61,918 bases of DNA from Hungatella sp. (GTDB lineage: Bacteria; Bacillota; Clostridia; Lachnospirales; Lachnospiraceae), in assembly GCA_022792815.1 (NCBI GenBank), contig JAAWBS010000048.1, positions 68,022-129,939 on the forward strand. Direction: 5' to 3'. The notes under the pieces were generated by a model. It ran no database searches and was not told the origin of the DNA. It worked only from the letters and a program-made list of their open reading frames with translations. Below, one piece after another: positions 49,603 through 59,417 of the stretch. How positions within the stretch are numbered: the first letter of the stretch is position 1; each line of letters starts with the position of its first letter. A program made the position numbers and the translations under genes.

Positions 49603-52600
49603 ATGGCGTTTACACATCTGCATGTCCATACGGAGTACAGTCTCCTGGACGGTTCCAGCAAGATCGAGGAGCTTGTGGCCAGAGCGAAAGAACTGGGGAT
49701 GGACAGTATGGCCATCACGGACCACGGGGCCATGTATGGGGTGATTGATTTCTATCGGGCGGCCAAGGCGGTGGGGATAAAACCTGTCATCGGCTGTGAG
49801 GTCTATGTGGCGCCCGGGTCCCGATTTGACCGGGAGACCGTCAGCGGGGAGGACCGATATTACCATCTGGTGCTGCTGGCGGAGAACAACAAGGGGTATG
49901 AGAACCTGATGAAGATCGTGTCCAGAGGTTATGTGGACGGTTTTTACTATAAGCCCCGGGTGGACTATGAGGTCCTTCGGACCTTCCGCGAGGGGATCAT
50001 CTGCCTCTCCGCCTGTCTGGCAGGAGAGGTTCAGAAATATCTGGAGAGAGGGCAGTATCAGCAGGGCAAAGAGGCGGCCCTGCGGTACCAGGACATCTTT
50101 GGAAAAGGGAATTTCTTTTTGGAGCTTCAGGACCATGGGATTCCGGCCCAGAAGACCGTGAATCAGGCCCTCCTGCGGCTGTCCAGGGAGTTGGATATAG
50201 ACCTGGTGGCCACCAATGATATCCACTACACTTATGCGGAGGACGCCACGCCCCACGATATCCTTCTGTGTATCCAGACAGGGAAAAAGGTGGCTGACGA
50301 AAACCGGATGAGGTATGAAGGGGGGCAGTATTACTGCAAGTCCGAGGAGGAGATGCGCACCCTGTTTCCCTATGCCCGGGAAGCCTTGGACAACACCCAC
50401 AAGATCGCCGAACGGTGCAATGTAGAGATCGAATTCGGGGTCACCAAGCTGCCCAAGTTTGAGGTGCCGGAGGGATACGACTCCTGGGGATACCTAAACA
50501 AACTCTGCGATGACGGGCTGAAGAAGCGCTACCCGGACGACGACGGGACGCTGAGGGAGCGGCTGACATACGAGTTGAATGTCATTCACACCATGGGATA
50601 TGTGGATTATTTCCTCATCGTGTGGGATTTCATCCATTTTGCCAAATCTCACGACATCATGGTGGGGCCGGGGAGAGGGTCAGCGGCCGGCAGCATCGTG
50701 GCCTACTGCCTGGAGATCACCAACATCGACCCCATCCGCTACAATCTTCTGTTTGAGCGGTTTCTGAACCCGGAGCGGGTGTCCATGCCGGATATTGATA
50801 TCGATTTCTGTTATGAGAGACGGCAGGAGGTCATCGACTATGTGGTGGAGAAGTACGGAAAAGACCAGGTGGTGCAGATCGTCACCTTCGGTACCCTGGC
50901 TGCCAAGGGCGTGGTGCGGGACGTGGGCAGGGTGCTGGACATGCCCTACGCCAGGTGCGATGCCATCGCCAAGATGATTCCCGGGGATCTGGGGATGACT
51001 CTTAAGAAAGCGCTGAAGACCAGCCCGGACTTAAAAAAGGCTTACAAGGAAGATTCCCAGGTAAAATATCTGATCGACATGTCCATGCGTCTGGAGGGGC
51101 TGCCCAGACACACCTCCATGCATGCGGCCGGGGTGGTTATCAGCCGGACTGCGGTGGACAACTATGTGCCTCTGTCCAAGGCTCAGGACGGGACCATCAC
51201 CACCCAGTTTACCATGACTACGCTGGAGGAACTGGGGCTTCTCAAAATGGATTTTCTAGGGCTTCGGACGCTGACGGTGATTCAGAACGCGGTCAGACAG
51301 ATCGAGAAGAATCAGGGGATTAGGATCGATATCGATCACATCGATTTCAATGACCGGCAGGTGTTGGAATCCATTGGAACCGGCCGGGATGACGGCGTGT
51401 TTCAGCTGGAGAGCAGCGGCATGAAGTCCTTTATGAAGGAACTAAAGCCCCAGAATCTGGAGGATATCATCGCGGGGATCTCCCTGTACCGGCCGGGTCC
51501 CATGGATTTTATCCCCAAGTATCTGAAGGGGAAGAATGACCAGGCTGCGGTGACTTATGACTGTCCCCAGCTGGAATCTATTCTGGAGCCCACCTACGGC
51601 TGTATCGTGTATCAGGAGCAGGTGATGCAGATCGTGCGGGAACTGGCGGGGTATACTCTGGGCCGCAGTGACTTGGTGCGGCGGGCCATGTCTAAAAAGA
51701 AGGCCTCTGTAATGGAAAAGGAGCGGCAGAACTTTGTATATGGCAGCGACGAGGAGGGAGTCCGGGGCTGTGTCCGCAGCGGAATCGAGGAGGCGGTTGC
51801 CAACAAGATCTTTGACGAGATGACGGATTTTGCCAGCTATGCATTTAATAAATCCCACGCGGCATGCTATGCGGTAGTGGCGTATCAGACCGCTTATCTG
51901 AAATATTACTATCCCAGGGAGTTTATGGCGGCTCTCATGACCTCGGTGATGGACAACAACACCAAGACCTCCGAGTATATTCTGACCTGCCGCCAGATGG
52001 GTATCAAGATCATGCCTCCGGATATCAATGAGGGGGAGAGCGGATTTACCGTGTCCGGGGACTCCATCCGCTATGGCCTGTCCGCCATAAAGAGTGTGGG
52101 CAGGAGCGTGGTGGATGCCATCGTGGAGGAGCGGGAGAAAAACGGGCCTTTTAGGACCATGGACGAGTTTGTGGAGCGGATGACCAACAAGGAGGTCAAC
52201 CGGAGGACTCTGGAGAATTTTATCAAGTCCGGGGCCTTAGACTCTCTTCCGGGAAACCGCCGCCAGAAGATCATGACGGCGCCTCAGATGATCGAGCAGA
52301 AAAACAAAGAGAAGAAACAGGCGATGGAGGGACAGTTATCCCTGTTCGACTTTGTGTCGGAGGATGAGAAGAGAAATTTCCAGATCACGTTTCCCGATGT
52401 GGAGGAGTTTAAAAAAGAGGAACTTCTGGCTTTTGAGAAGGAGACTTTAGGAATCTATGTCAGCGGTCATCCCATGGAGGCATATGAGACTTTGTGGAGA
52501 TCCAATGTGACGGCGGTTTCCTCGGACTTTCTCGTGGATGAGGAGACGGAGAAGGCCAGGGTGGAGGACAATCTGCGGGTGACCATCGGAGGGATGATCG

Positions 52601-53070
52601 CGGGAAAGGTGACAAAGATCACAAAGACCAACCAGATGATGGCGTTTATCACGGTGGAGGATCTGGTAGGCTCCGTGGAGGTTCTGGTCTTTCCCAGAGA
52701 TTACGAGAAAAACAGGGATATCCTCATCGAGGAGTCCAAGGTGTTCGTGTCCGGCCGGGTGTCAATCGGAGACGATCCGGTGGGCAAGCTGGTGTGTGAG
52801 AAGATCACGCCCTTTGATTCCCTGCCTATGCAGCTGTGGCTGCAGTTCGAGGATAAAGGTGCTTACGACCGGTCGGCGGAGGCGGTGATGGAGTGTCTGA
52901 GGCATTCGGAAGGGGCGGATCAGGTGGTGATCTGGCTGGCCAAGGAGAGGGCCAGGAAGGTATTGCCCTCCAACTGGAACATCAATTGCAGAGGAGAAAT
53001 TTTGGAAGAGCTTACAGCGATCCTTGGTGAAAAAAATGTCAGAGTCGTGCAAAAAGGGTTGAAAGTCTGA
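49603..53070 (+). CDS. dnaE: DNA polymerase III alpha subunit (DnaE)
   Basis: 1155 residues. PHP domain first (FTHLHVHTEYSLLDGSSKIE), palm with the catalytic aspartates in MPDIDIDFCYERR (about 397-409), fingers (DYFLIVWDFIHFAK; GPGRGSAAGSIVAYCLEITN), tandem HhH and C-terminal OB domain (VTIGGMIAGKVTKITKTNQM at about 993-1012) without a proofreading domain, thus the DnaE1/DnaE3 type, not PolC. GGAGGAGAACT before ATG 49603. Confidence 0.97.
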   Translation: MAFTHLHVHTEYSLLDGSSKIEELVARAKELGMDSMAITDHGAMYGVIDFYRAAKAVGIKPVIGCEVYVAPGSRFDRETVSGEDRYYHLVLLAENNKGYENLMKIVSRGYVDGFYYKPRVDYEVLRTFREGIICLSACLAGEVQKYLERGQYQQGKEAALRYQDIFGKGNFFLELQDHGIPAQKTVNQALLRLSRELDIDLVATNDIHYTYAEDATPHDILLCIQTGKKVADENRMRYEGGQYYCKSEEEMRTLFPYAREALDNTHKIAERCNVEIEFGVTKLPKFEVPEGYDSWGYLNKLCDDGLKKRYPDDDGTLRERLTYELNVIHTMGYVDYFLIVWDFIHFAKSHDIMVGPGRGSAAGSIVAYCLEITNIDPIRYNLLFERFLNPERVSMPDIDIDFCYERRQEVIDYVVEKYGKDQVVQIVTFGTLAAKGVVRDVGRVLDMPYARCDAIAKMIPGDLGMTLKKALKTSPDLKKAYKEDSQVKYLIDMSMRLEGLPRHTSMHAAGVVISRTAVDNYVPLSKAQDGTITTQFTMTTLEELGLLKMDFLGLRTLTVIQNAVRQIEKNQGIRIDIDHIDFNDRQVLESIGTGRDDGVFQLESSGMKSFMKELKPQNLEDIIAGISLYRPGPMDFIPKYLKGKNDQAAVTYDCPQLESILEPTYGCIVYQEQVMQIVRELAGYTLGRSDLVRRAMSKKKASVMEKERQNFVYGSDEEGVRGCVRSGIEEAVANKIFDEMTDFASYAFNKSHAACYAVVAYQTAYLKYYYPREFMAALMTSVMDNNTKTSEYILTCRQMGIKIMPPDINEGESGFTVSGDSIRYGLSAIKSVGRSVVDAIVEEREKNGPFRTMDEFVERMTNKEVNRRTLENFIKSGALDSLPGNRRQKIMTAPQMIEQKNKEKKQAMEGQLSLFDFVSEDEKRNFQITFPDVEEFKKEELLAFEKETLGIYVSGHPMEAYETLWRSNVTAVSSDFLVDEETEKARVEDNLRVTIGGMIAGKVTKITKTNQMMAFITVEDLVGSVEVLVFPRDYEKNRDILIEESKVFVSGRVSIGDDPVGKLVCEKITPFDSLPMQLWLQFEDKGAYDRSAEAVMECLRHSEGADQVVIWLAKERARKVLPSNWNINCRGEILEELTAILGEKNVRVVQKGLKV

Positions 53071-53087
53071 GAAAAATGAATTAGAAT
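53059..53087 (+). promoter_or_regulatory. Probable pfkA promoter
   Basis: TTGAAA at 53059-53064 (inside the end of dnaE), 17-bp spacer, TAGAAT at 53082-53087, 61 bp before the pfkA ATG. Confidence 0.6.
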
Positions 53088-53148
53088 AAGCCTAGTACAA
53101 GGGGGATGTAAGTTTTGCAACTCTATCAATTCAGGAGGTTTTAAGAAG

Positions 53149-54123
53149 ATGGCAAAGACAGTTAAGACAATAGGCGTTTTAACCAGCGGCGGAGATGCTC
53201 CGGGCATGAATGCGGCGATCCGCGCCGTGGTGCGCACCGGTATAGCGAAGGGTATGAATGTAAAAGGGATTATGAGGGGCTATGCAGGACTTCTCCAGGA
53301 AGAGATTGTTGACATGAAGACCACCAGTGTGTCCGAGATCATCAACCGGGGCGGTACGATTCTCTATACGGCCAGATGTGTGGAGTTTACCACGGCGGAA
53401 GGTCAGAAGCAGGGTGCCGACATCTGTAAGAAGCACGGCATCGACGGCATCGTGGTGATCGGAGGGGACGGTTCTTTTCGAGGCGCAGGCAAGCTGTCAG
53501 CCCTGGGGGTCAACACCATAGGACTTCCGGGAACCATCGATTTGGATATCGCATGTACCGATTATACTATTGGATTTGACACGGCAGTGAATACGGCTAT
53601 GGAGGCCATCGACAAGGTCCGGGATACCTCCACCTCCCATGAGCGATGCAGTATCATCGAGGTAATGGGACGTCACGCCGGTTATATCGCCCTTTGGTGC
53701 GGCATGGCCAACGGGGCGGAGGACATCCTGCTCCCCGAGCGGTACGACGGCAATGAACAGATGCTGATCAACCGCATCATCGAGAACCGCAAGAGAGGCA
53801 AGAAGCACCACATCATCATCAATGCGGAGGGCTGCGGCCATTCCACTTCCATGGCCCGGAGGATCGAGGCGGCCACCGGCATCGAGACCAGAGCGACTAT
53901 CCTGGGCCACATGCAGAGAGGCGGCACCCCCACCTGTAAGGACCGTGTCTACGCCTCCATCATGGGCGCCAAGGCGGTACAGCTTCTGGCCGAGGGGAAG
54001 AGCAACCGTGTGGTGGCCTACAAGAACGGAGAATATGTGGATTTTGATATCCAGGAGGCTTTGGCCATGACCAAGGACATCCCGGAGGATCAGTTCGAGA
54101 TCAGCAAGCTGCTGACCAGATAA
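53149..54123 (+). CDS. pfkA: ATP-dependent 6-phosphofructokinase
   Basis: 324 residues. GVLTSGGDAPGMNAAIRAVV (ATP site), VVIGGDGSFRGA, catalytic GTIDLDIACTDYTIGFDTA (TIDND equivalent), EVMGRHAGYIAL, and RATILGHMQRGGTPTCKDR. The ATP-type glycine (GGDG) supports ATP rather than PPi. Key glycolytic enzyme, with its own promoter, AGGAGG site and terminator. Confidence 0.97.
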   Translation: MAKTVKTIGVLTSGGDAPGMNAAIRAVVRTGIAKGMNVKGIMRGYAGLLQEEIVDMKTTSVSEIINRGGTILYTARCVEFTTAEGQKQGADICKKHGIDGIVVIGGDGSFRGAGKLSALGVNTIGLPGTIDLDIACTDYTIGFDTAVNTAMEAIDKVRDTSTSHERCSIIEVMGRHAGYIALWCGMANGAEDILLPERYDGNEQMLINRIIENRKRGKKHHIIINAEGCGHSTSMARRIEAATGIETRATILGHMQRGGTPTCKDRVYASIMGAKAVQLLAEGKSNRVVAYKNGEYVDFDIQEALAMTKDIPEDQFEISKLLTR

Positions 54124-54142
54124 ATGAAGAGTGAGGAACAAG

Positions 54143-54168
54143 AAAACGCGCGGAAGCCGCGTTTTTTT
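54143..54168 (+). terminator. Intrinsic terminator of pfkA
   Basis: AAACGCG pairs with CGCGTTT around a 7-nt loop, followed by TTTT. Strong. Confidence 0.85.
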
Positions 54169-54223
54169 GTCTCATTATCCCCTTGCAGGGCTTCATGCAG
54201 GGGAAGCAGGAAGGAGAGCTGTG

Positions 54224-54580
54224 ATGGAGCGTACCGCACCAGACGGAGTGAGAGACAGGGTTGTGCTCTGCGGGGCCAATTCCTATGAGCAGAAGTACTA
54301 TTTTAATGAGAGATTTTCCGCCCTCCCCGAGGCGGTCCGACAGGAGCTCCAGATCATGTGTGTGCTCTACACAGAGGATGTAGGCGGAGTCCTGACTATG
54401 GAGTTTGACGGCAGCGGAAATCTGGAGTTTCAGGTGGCGGCGGATGAGGGGGACTATCTGTTTGACGAGATCGGAAGCGCCTTGAAGATCAAACAATACC
54501 AGTTGGAGAAACGTGAGCTTCTGGAGTCTCTGGAGCTTTTTTACCGGGTCTTCTTCCTGGGAGAGGAGATATCGGATTGA
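54224..54580 (+). CDS. Conserved small clostridial protein (DUF6145-like)
   Basis: 118 residues, starting MERTAPDGVRDRVVLC. Soluble, with a phrase CGANSYEQKYYFNERFSALP and an acidic beta-rich middle; no signal peptide. I think it belongs to the DUF6145 group common beside dus in Lachnospiraceae, but cannot verify. AAGGAGAG precedes ATG 54224. The last codons overlap the TTG start of dus by 4 bases, so the two are translated together. Confidence 0.75.
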   Translation: MERTAPDGVRDRVVLCGANSYEQKYYFNERFSALPEAVRQELQIMCVLYTEDVGGVLTMEFDGSGNLEFQVAADEGDYLFDEIGSALKIKQYQLEKRELLESLELFYRVFFLGEEISD

Positions 54581-55539
54581 AGAGACTGAGAATAGGGGAT
54601 GTGGAGCTTGCAAACCCGCTGATTCTGGCCCCCATGGCAGGGGTGACCGATGCGCCGTTTCGGTTTCTGTGTGCAGAGCAGGGCTGCGGGGCGGCTTACA
54701 CGGAGATGGTCAGCGCCAAGGCTATCCTCCACAGAAACCGAAATACCGGTCCTCTGATGGAGGTATGGGAGAAGGAGGGGCCGGCCGTACTGCAGCTGTT
54801 CGGCTCAGACCCGGATATCGTAAGCGATATGGCTGCCATGGCGGAGGACGGGCCTTACGCGTGGATTGATCTGAATATGGGCTGCCCTGTGCCAAAGGTG
54901 GTGAACAATGGGGAGGGCTCGGCCCTGATGAAGGACCCAAAGCTGGTGGCCCGGATCCTCACCGCCATGGTGAAGAAGGTGAAAAAGCCGGTGACAGTCA
55001 AGATCCGCACAGGCTTTGATCCGTCTTCGGTCAACGGGGTGGAGATCGCCAGGATCGCGGAGGGGTGCGGTGTGTCCGCCGTGGCGATCCATGGGAGGAC
55101 CAGGGAACAGTTCTATTCCGGCAAAGCCGACTGGGACATGATCCGCCGGGTCAAGGAGGCAGTGACCATCCCGGTGATCGGCAACGGAGATATCGTGAAG
55201 CCGGAGGATGCCGCCAGGATGATGGAGGAGACCGGCTGCGACGGGGTGATGATCGCCAGGGGAGCCAGAGGGAATCCGTGGATTTTTTCCCGAACCCTCC
55301 ATTATCTGGAGACCGGAGAGCTGTCAGAGCCCCCTTCTCTCCCTCAGCTGAAGGAGGCGATCCTCCGCCATGTCAGGCTTCAGATGGAGTATAAAGGCGA
55401 GTATGTGGGACTGAGGGAGATGAGAGGGCATATCTCCTGGTATACCACAGGGCTGCCTCGGTCCTCGGCGCTGCGGGGCAGGATCAACCAGGCGGAGACC
55501 TATGAGCAGATCTGTGAGCTGATTCAGGGTATGGGCTGA
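54577..55539 (+). CDS. dusB: tRNA-dihydrouridine synthase (DusB-like)
   Basis: 320 residues. FMN TIM barrel: LILAPMAGVTDAPFRFL (about 15-31), the Dus signature IDLNMGCPVPKVVNNGEGSA with the catalytic Cys, KIRTGFD, AIHGRTREQFYSGKADW and IGNGDI, then the C-terminal helical tRNA domain (HISWYTTGLPRSSALRGRIN). TTG 54577 overlaps the upstream stop, with GGGAGAGGAG before it; the next ATG is too far inside the barrel. Confidence 0.95.
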   Translation: MKRLRIGDVELANPLILAPMAGVTDAPFRFLCAEQGCGAAYTEMVSAKAILHRNRNTGPLMEVWEKEGPAVLQLFGSDPDIVSDMAAMAEDGPYAWIDLNMGCPVPKVVNNGEGSALMKDPKLVARILTAMVKKVKKPVTVKIRTGFDPSSVNGVEIARIAEGCGVSAVAIHGRTREQFYSGKADWDMIRRVKEAVTIPVIGNGDIVKPEDAARMMEETGCDGVMIARGARGNPWIFSRTLHYLETGELSEPPSLPQLKEAILRHVRLQMEYKGEYVGLREMRGHISWYTTGLPRSSALRGRINQAETYEQICELIQGMG

Positions 55540-55614
55540 CAGGGAGGAAGATCACGGCCCCTGCCGGTTCTATTTTGAGGCTGCAGCACATAGAATGAAC
55601 CGATTTTCCGGTTC

Positions 55615-55643
55615 TTGACAAGGCGTAAGGTTTAAGATATAAT
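55615..55643 (+). promoter_or_regulatory. greA promoter
   Basis: TTGACA at 55615-55620, 17-bp spacer, TATAAT at 55638-55643: perfect consensus. A small hairpin GAACCG/CGGTTC (55597-55614) abuts the -35 box. Confidence 0.93.
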
Positions 55644-55712
55644 ACTCTGAATGCAGCCAATACCAGGAACGCGAAAATATATGCAAGGAAGTAATGGGAG
55701 GTAATGTGTATT

Positions 55713-56195
55713 ATGGCAGAGAAGAAAAACATCTTGACGTATGCGGGGTTAAAACAGTATGAGGATGAGCTTCAGAACCTGAAAGTGGTGAAAAGAAAAG
55801 AGGTTGCCCAGAAGATCAAGGAGGCAAGAGAGCAGGGAGACCTGTCAGAGAATGCGGAGTACGATGCTGCCAAGGACGAGCAGAGAGACATCGAACTTCG
55901 GATCGAGGAGCTGGAGAAACTTCTGAAGAATGCCGAAGTGGTGGTGGAAGAGGAGATCGACTTAGAGAAGATCAACATCGGCTGTAAGGTGAAAGTGTTT
56001 GAGATCGATGAGGACGAGGAGATGGAGTTCCGCATCGTAGGATCCACGGAGGCCAACAGCCTTCAGAATAAGATATCCAATGAATCTCCTGTGGGGCAGG
56101 CTCTGCTCGGCAAGAAGGTGGGAGACGTGGTGGATGTGGAGACCCAGGTGGGAGTGATCCAGTACAAGGTTTTGGAGATCCAGAGAGTATCATAG
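55713..56195 (+). CDS. greA: Transcription elongation factor GreA
   Basis: 160 residues. N-terminal antiparallel coiled coil with acidic tip ([20 protein letters not shown], about 36-55) that stimulates RNA-polymerase transcript cleavage, and a C-terminal FKBP-like domain ([20 protein letters not shown]). ATG 55713 has GGGAGG 11 bp upstream; a GTG at 55704 is too near the site. lysS follows 73 bp later and is probably co-transcribed. Confidence 0.96.
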   Translation: MAEKKNILTYAGLKQYEDELQNLKVVKRKEVAQKIKEAREQGDLSENAEYDAAKDEQRDIELRIEELEKLLKNAEVVVEEEIDLEKINIGCKVKVFEIDEDEEMEFRIVGSTEANSLQNKISNESPVGQALLGKKVGDVVDVETQVGVIQYKVLEIQRVS

Positions 56196-56268
56196 AGCAG
56201 AAGACCATGGGATGTGAGTTGTCCGTGGTTTTGGAGAACGGAAAATAGCAGATAAAGGAGTGGAGAAC

Positions 56269-58218
56269 GTGGCAGAACAGCAGAGTCAGGGTCAGGCCCA
56301 GACACAGGAGGATGTAAACCAGCTGCTTAAGGTGCGGCGGGAGAAGCTGGCGCAGCTCAAGGAAGAGGGGAAGGACCCGTTTCAGATTACAAAATATCAT
56401 GTGACGGTTCACAGCACGGATGTGAAAGAGGATTATGACCAGTGGGAAGGGAAGGAAGTGTCGCTGGCGGGGCGTATGATGTCCAAGCGGGTGATGGGCA
56501 AGGCCTCTTTCTGCAATGTCCAGGACTTAAAGGGCAACATCCAGTCCTATGTGGCCAGGGACAGCATCGGCGAGGAGTCCTACAAGGAGTTTAAGAAGCT
56601 GGATATCGGGGATCTCGTCGGGATCACCGGGACCGTGTTTACCACAAAGACAGGGGAGATCTCCATCCACGCATCCTCCGTGACCCTTCTCTCTAAGAGC
56701 CTCCAGGTTCTCCCGGAGAAATATCACGGGCTGACCAATACGGATATGAGATATCGTCAGCGCTACACGGATCTGATCATGAACGAGGATGTGAGAAAGA
56801 CCTTTGTCATGCGGTCCAAGATCATCAGCTGCATCAGGCGCTATCTGGATGACCTGGGATTCCTGGAGGTAGAGACTCCTATGCTTGTGAGCAACGCCGG
56901 CGGAGCCGCAGCGAGACCGTTTGAGACCCACTACAACGCCTTGGACGAGGATGTGAAGCTTCGTATCTCTCTTGAGCTGTACTTAAAGAGACTGATCGTA
57001 GGGGGCATGGAGCGGGTCTATGAGATCGGCAGGGTGTTCCGCAACGAGGGGCTGGACACCAGGCACAACCCGGAGTTTACTCTTATGGAGCTTTACCAGG
57101 CATACACGGACTATCACGGTATGATGGACCTGACGGAGAACATGTTCCGCCATGTGGCTATGGAGGTGTGCGGCACCACTACCATCCCCTACGCGGAGGT
57201 GGAGATCGACCTTGGAAAGCCTTTTGAGCGCCTGACCATGATTGATGCCATTAAGAAGTACACGGGGATTGATTTTGATAAGATCAAGACCACGGAGGAG
57301 GCCAAGAAGCTGGCGGATCACAAGGGCGTCCACTATGAGGCCCGCCATGTCCGCGGCGACATCATCAACCTGTTTTTCGAGGAGTTTGTGGAGGAGCATC
57401 TGATTCAGCCTACCTTTATCATGGACCACCCGGTGGAGGTGTCTCCCCTGACCAAGAGAAAGCCGGATAAGCCGGAGCAGGTGGAGCGGTTCGAGCTGTT
57501 TATCTATGCCAGGGAGATGTGCAACGCTTACTCGGAGCTGAACGACCCCATCGACCAGAGGGAGCGGTTCAAGGCTCAGGAGGCGGCTCTGGCGGCAGGG
57601 GACGAGGAGGCCAACACGACGGATGAGGACTTCATGAACGCCCTGGAGCTCGGCATGCCGCCTACGGGAGGCATCGGGTACGGCATCGACAGGCTGGTGA
57701 TGCTGCTGACCAACTCGCCGGCTATCAGAGATGTGCTTTTGTTCCCCACGATGAAGACACTAGGCACGGTTAAGAGTGAAGCAGACCACGGAACACAGAC
57801 AGAGGATGCTCCGGCACAGGCCATAAAACCTGCAGAGAAAATCGATTTTTCCAACATAAAAATCGAGCCGCTATTTGAACAGATGGTCGACTTCGATACG
57901 TTCAGCAAATCTGACTTCAGAGCCGTAAAGGTAAAAGCATGTGAAGCCGTACCAAAGAGCAAAAAGCTTTTGAAGTTTGTCTTAGATGACGGTACAGGTG
58001 CGGAGCGTGTGATTTTAAGTGGTATCCACGAATATTATGAGCCGGAAGAGCTGGTTGGAAAGACTTGCATCGCAATCACAAACCTGCCTCCAAGACCGAT
58101 GATGGGCATTGATTCCTGCGGTATGTTAATCTCCGCAGTCCATGAGGCAGATGGCCGCGAAGGACTGAATCTGCTGATGGTAGATGACAGGATTCCGGCA
58201 GGGGCAAAGCTGTACTGA
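56269..58218 (+). CDS. lysS: Lysyl-tRNA synthetase class II with C-terminal tRNA-binding domain
   Basis: 649 residues. OB-fold anticodon domain (about 60-160), class II catalytic core with motif 2 ([20 protein letters not shown]) and motif 3 ([20 protein letters not shown]), ending near residue 503 with FPTMKTLG. An extra domain follows after a linker: a Trbp111/EMAP-type tRNA-binding fold (about 535-649, [60 protein letters not shown]) like the C-terminal part of MetRS. Codon use in the extension is more A/T-rich than in the synthetase. GTG 56269 is chosen because AAGGAG ends 8 bp before it. Confidence 0.95.
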   Translation: MAEQQSQGQAQTQEDVNQLLKVRREKLAQLKEEGKDPFQITKYHVTVHSTDVKEDYDQWEGKEVSLAGRMMSKRVMGKASFCNVQDLKGNIQSYVARDSIGEESYKEFKKLDIGDLVGITGTVFTTKTGEISIHASSVTLLSKSLQVLPEKYHGLTNTDMRYRQRYTDLIMNEDVRKTFVMRSKIISCIRRYLDDLGFLEVETPMLVSNAGGAAARPFETHYNALDEDVKLRISLELYLKRLIVGGMERVYEIGRVFRNEGLDTRHNPEFTLMELYQAYTDYHGMMDLTENMFRHVAMEVCGTTTIPYAEVEIDLGKPFERLTMIDAIKKYTGIDFDKIKTTEEAKKLADHKGVHYEARHVRGDIINLFFEEFVEEHLIQPTFIMDHPVEVSPLTKRKPDKPEQVERFELFIYAREMCNAYSELNDPIDQRERFKAQEAALAAGDEEANTTDEDFMNALELGMPPTGGIGYGIDRLVMLLTNSPAIRDVLLFPTMKTLGTVKSEADHGTQTEDAPAQAIKPAEKIDFSNIKIEPLFEQMVDFDTFSKSDFRAVKVKACEAVPKSKKLLKFVLDDGTGAERVILSGIHEYYEPEELVGKTCIAITNLPPRPMMGIDSCGMLISAVHEADGREGLNLLMVDDRIPAGAKLY

Positions 58219-58295
58219 GGGATGAAAGGCTGAGTACTTTTAAAGCCACAGACAGAAAAAATTGTACTTTGTAACTTTATATAACTTAGGATCAT

Positions 58296-58324
58296 AAGGG
58301 GGTGACCATTGAGGTCAGCCCCTT
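58296..58324 (+). terminator. Hairpin downstream of lysS
   Basis: AAGGGGGTGACC pairs with GGTCAGCCCCTT (one mismatch) around a 5-nt loop. A T7 run occurs only 14 bp later, so termination efficiency is uncertain. Confidence 0.6.
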
Positions 58325-58404
58325 GGCATTATGTGGAGTTTTTTTGCGAACAAATGCAGGATTGCGATTGCCTAGGAAGATGATGGGAAGGCTAACTATG
58401 CAAA

Positions 58405-58755
58405 ATTCCAGAATCTTTTGCTGAAATAAGCAGTATTTTTATTCCGGCGAAAGAAACTCTTTCCCATAGCTATAATCTGAATGCTGCATCTGAGAAAAAT
58501 AATGTTCGTTTTGATGATACTTATCTGGACATTATCAATGCAGCAAAGATTGATATCTCAGTTGGCAGAAACAGTAATTCTAAGAATGCCATGCTGAAAA
58601 GAATTCAGGAAATGACTCATGGCACTGTAGTGTATGACATCAAAAGGGACGAGTTCTATTTAAAAAGGAGTGTGAGAGTATATGTCTACCGTGTATATAG
58701 AAGAAAACAAGCAATACTCTTTGGATTGCTCGGCAGCGATTTGGTCAACAGATAA
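58405..58755 (+). pseudogene. Internal fragment of an AAA-type ATPase
   Basis: The frame from 58405 to the TAA at 58753-58755 reads IPESFAEISSIFIPAKETLS, then FDDTYLDIINAAKIDI and HGTVVYDIKRDEFYLKR. This resembles the middle lid region of AAA_15/AAA_21 ATPases found in two-gene defence units. The Walker A end and the Walker B/signature end are both missing, so it is a relic. Visibly AT-rich. Its end overlaps the next gene by 74 bases. Confidence 0.55.
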
Positions 58756-59155
58756 AATTCACAGTTATTATCAGGATTCCACGCATCAATATGGAGATAT
58801 TGGATTTTTATGTGATGTGGATTTTGTCATAGAAAATGAAAAAAATATTTTGCTGGTGGAATATAAAAACGCCAGTATTCCGGGAGCAGCGAATCCGGCA
58901 GCGTTTCACCCAGAAGGTGAAAATAAGTTAGAAAATGTTGCAAAGAAATTTTACGATTCATTGCACTGGCTCTATTTAAAAGGAAAAGATAAGCCTAAAA
59001 AGTATATCTATATTTTAGCGTATCCAAATGGAAATTCTTCTTCCAGGCTACTGATTCGAAATAAACTGCAAAAGAAGCTTCCTTTTGATTTACAGACAAA
59101 TATTGTATCCGCTGCAGCCGGTTTTTTCATCTGCTGCATAGCGGGGAAGATTTAA
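58682..59155 (+). CDS. PD-(D/E)XK-like small protein, defence-island remnant
   Basis: 157 residues. The segment DVDFVIENEKNILLVEYKN (45-63) has the D-x(12)-E-x-K spacing of PD-(D/E)XK nucleases (Asp47, Glu60, Lys62), followed by a Gly/Ala/Pro loop and a KKYIYILAYPN strand. The C-terminus (AAAGFFICCIAGKI) looks abnormal and may be frameshifted. AAGGAG 11 bp before ATG 58682. Companion proteins like this commonly follow AAA-type ATPases in abortive-infection pairs; the ATPase here is only a fragment, so the unit is probably dead. Confidence 0.6.
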   Translation: MSTVYIEENKQYSLDCSAAIWSTDKIHSYYQDSTHQYGDIGFLCDVDFVIENEKNILLVEYKNASIPGAANPAAFHPEGENKLENVAKKFYDSLHWLYLKGKDKPKKYIYILAYPNGNSSSRLLIRNKLQKKLPFDLQTNIVSAAAGFFICCIAGKI

Positions 59156-59177
59156 GATGATATGTTAATGTAGACTT

Positions 59178-59291
59178 TTGAGACTAACAGGATTGACGGA
59201 TTCAGAGTTTATGAATATAATAGAGTCGGATTCAGAAGTTGAGAACCAAGACAACTTGTACCAATCATATCTCAAAGAGGAAGGGTGTTAA
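59178..59291 (+). pseudogene. Short residual frame after the PD-(D/E)XK-like gene
   Basis: TTG 59178 to TAA 59291, 37 residues starting LRLTGLTDSEFMNIIESDSE and ending YLKEEGC. It is AT-rich and reads like genuine protein, perhaps the tail of the preceding or another lost gene in the decayed island. No start signal is convincing. Confidence 0.3.
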
Positions 59292-59381
59292 CGATATAGT
59301 GAGAATACTTTTCCGGAAAAGCTGCATATATTGCAGACTTAAAGAACAAGATTATAAAACACGAAAAAGGGTGGGAACAAC

Positions 59382-59417
59382 ATGAAAAAGCAGAAAAAAA
59401 GATTAGGAACAAGGTGA
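59382..59417 (+). other. A7 homopolymer that disconnects start codon and signal peptide
   Basis: ATG 59382 reads MKKQKKRLGTR and stops at a TGA at 59415. With eight As instead of seven the frame would continue into KIRNKVMAVFISAA. This may be phase variation, slippage or an assembly error. Confidence 0.6.
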
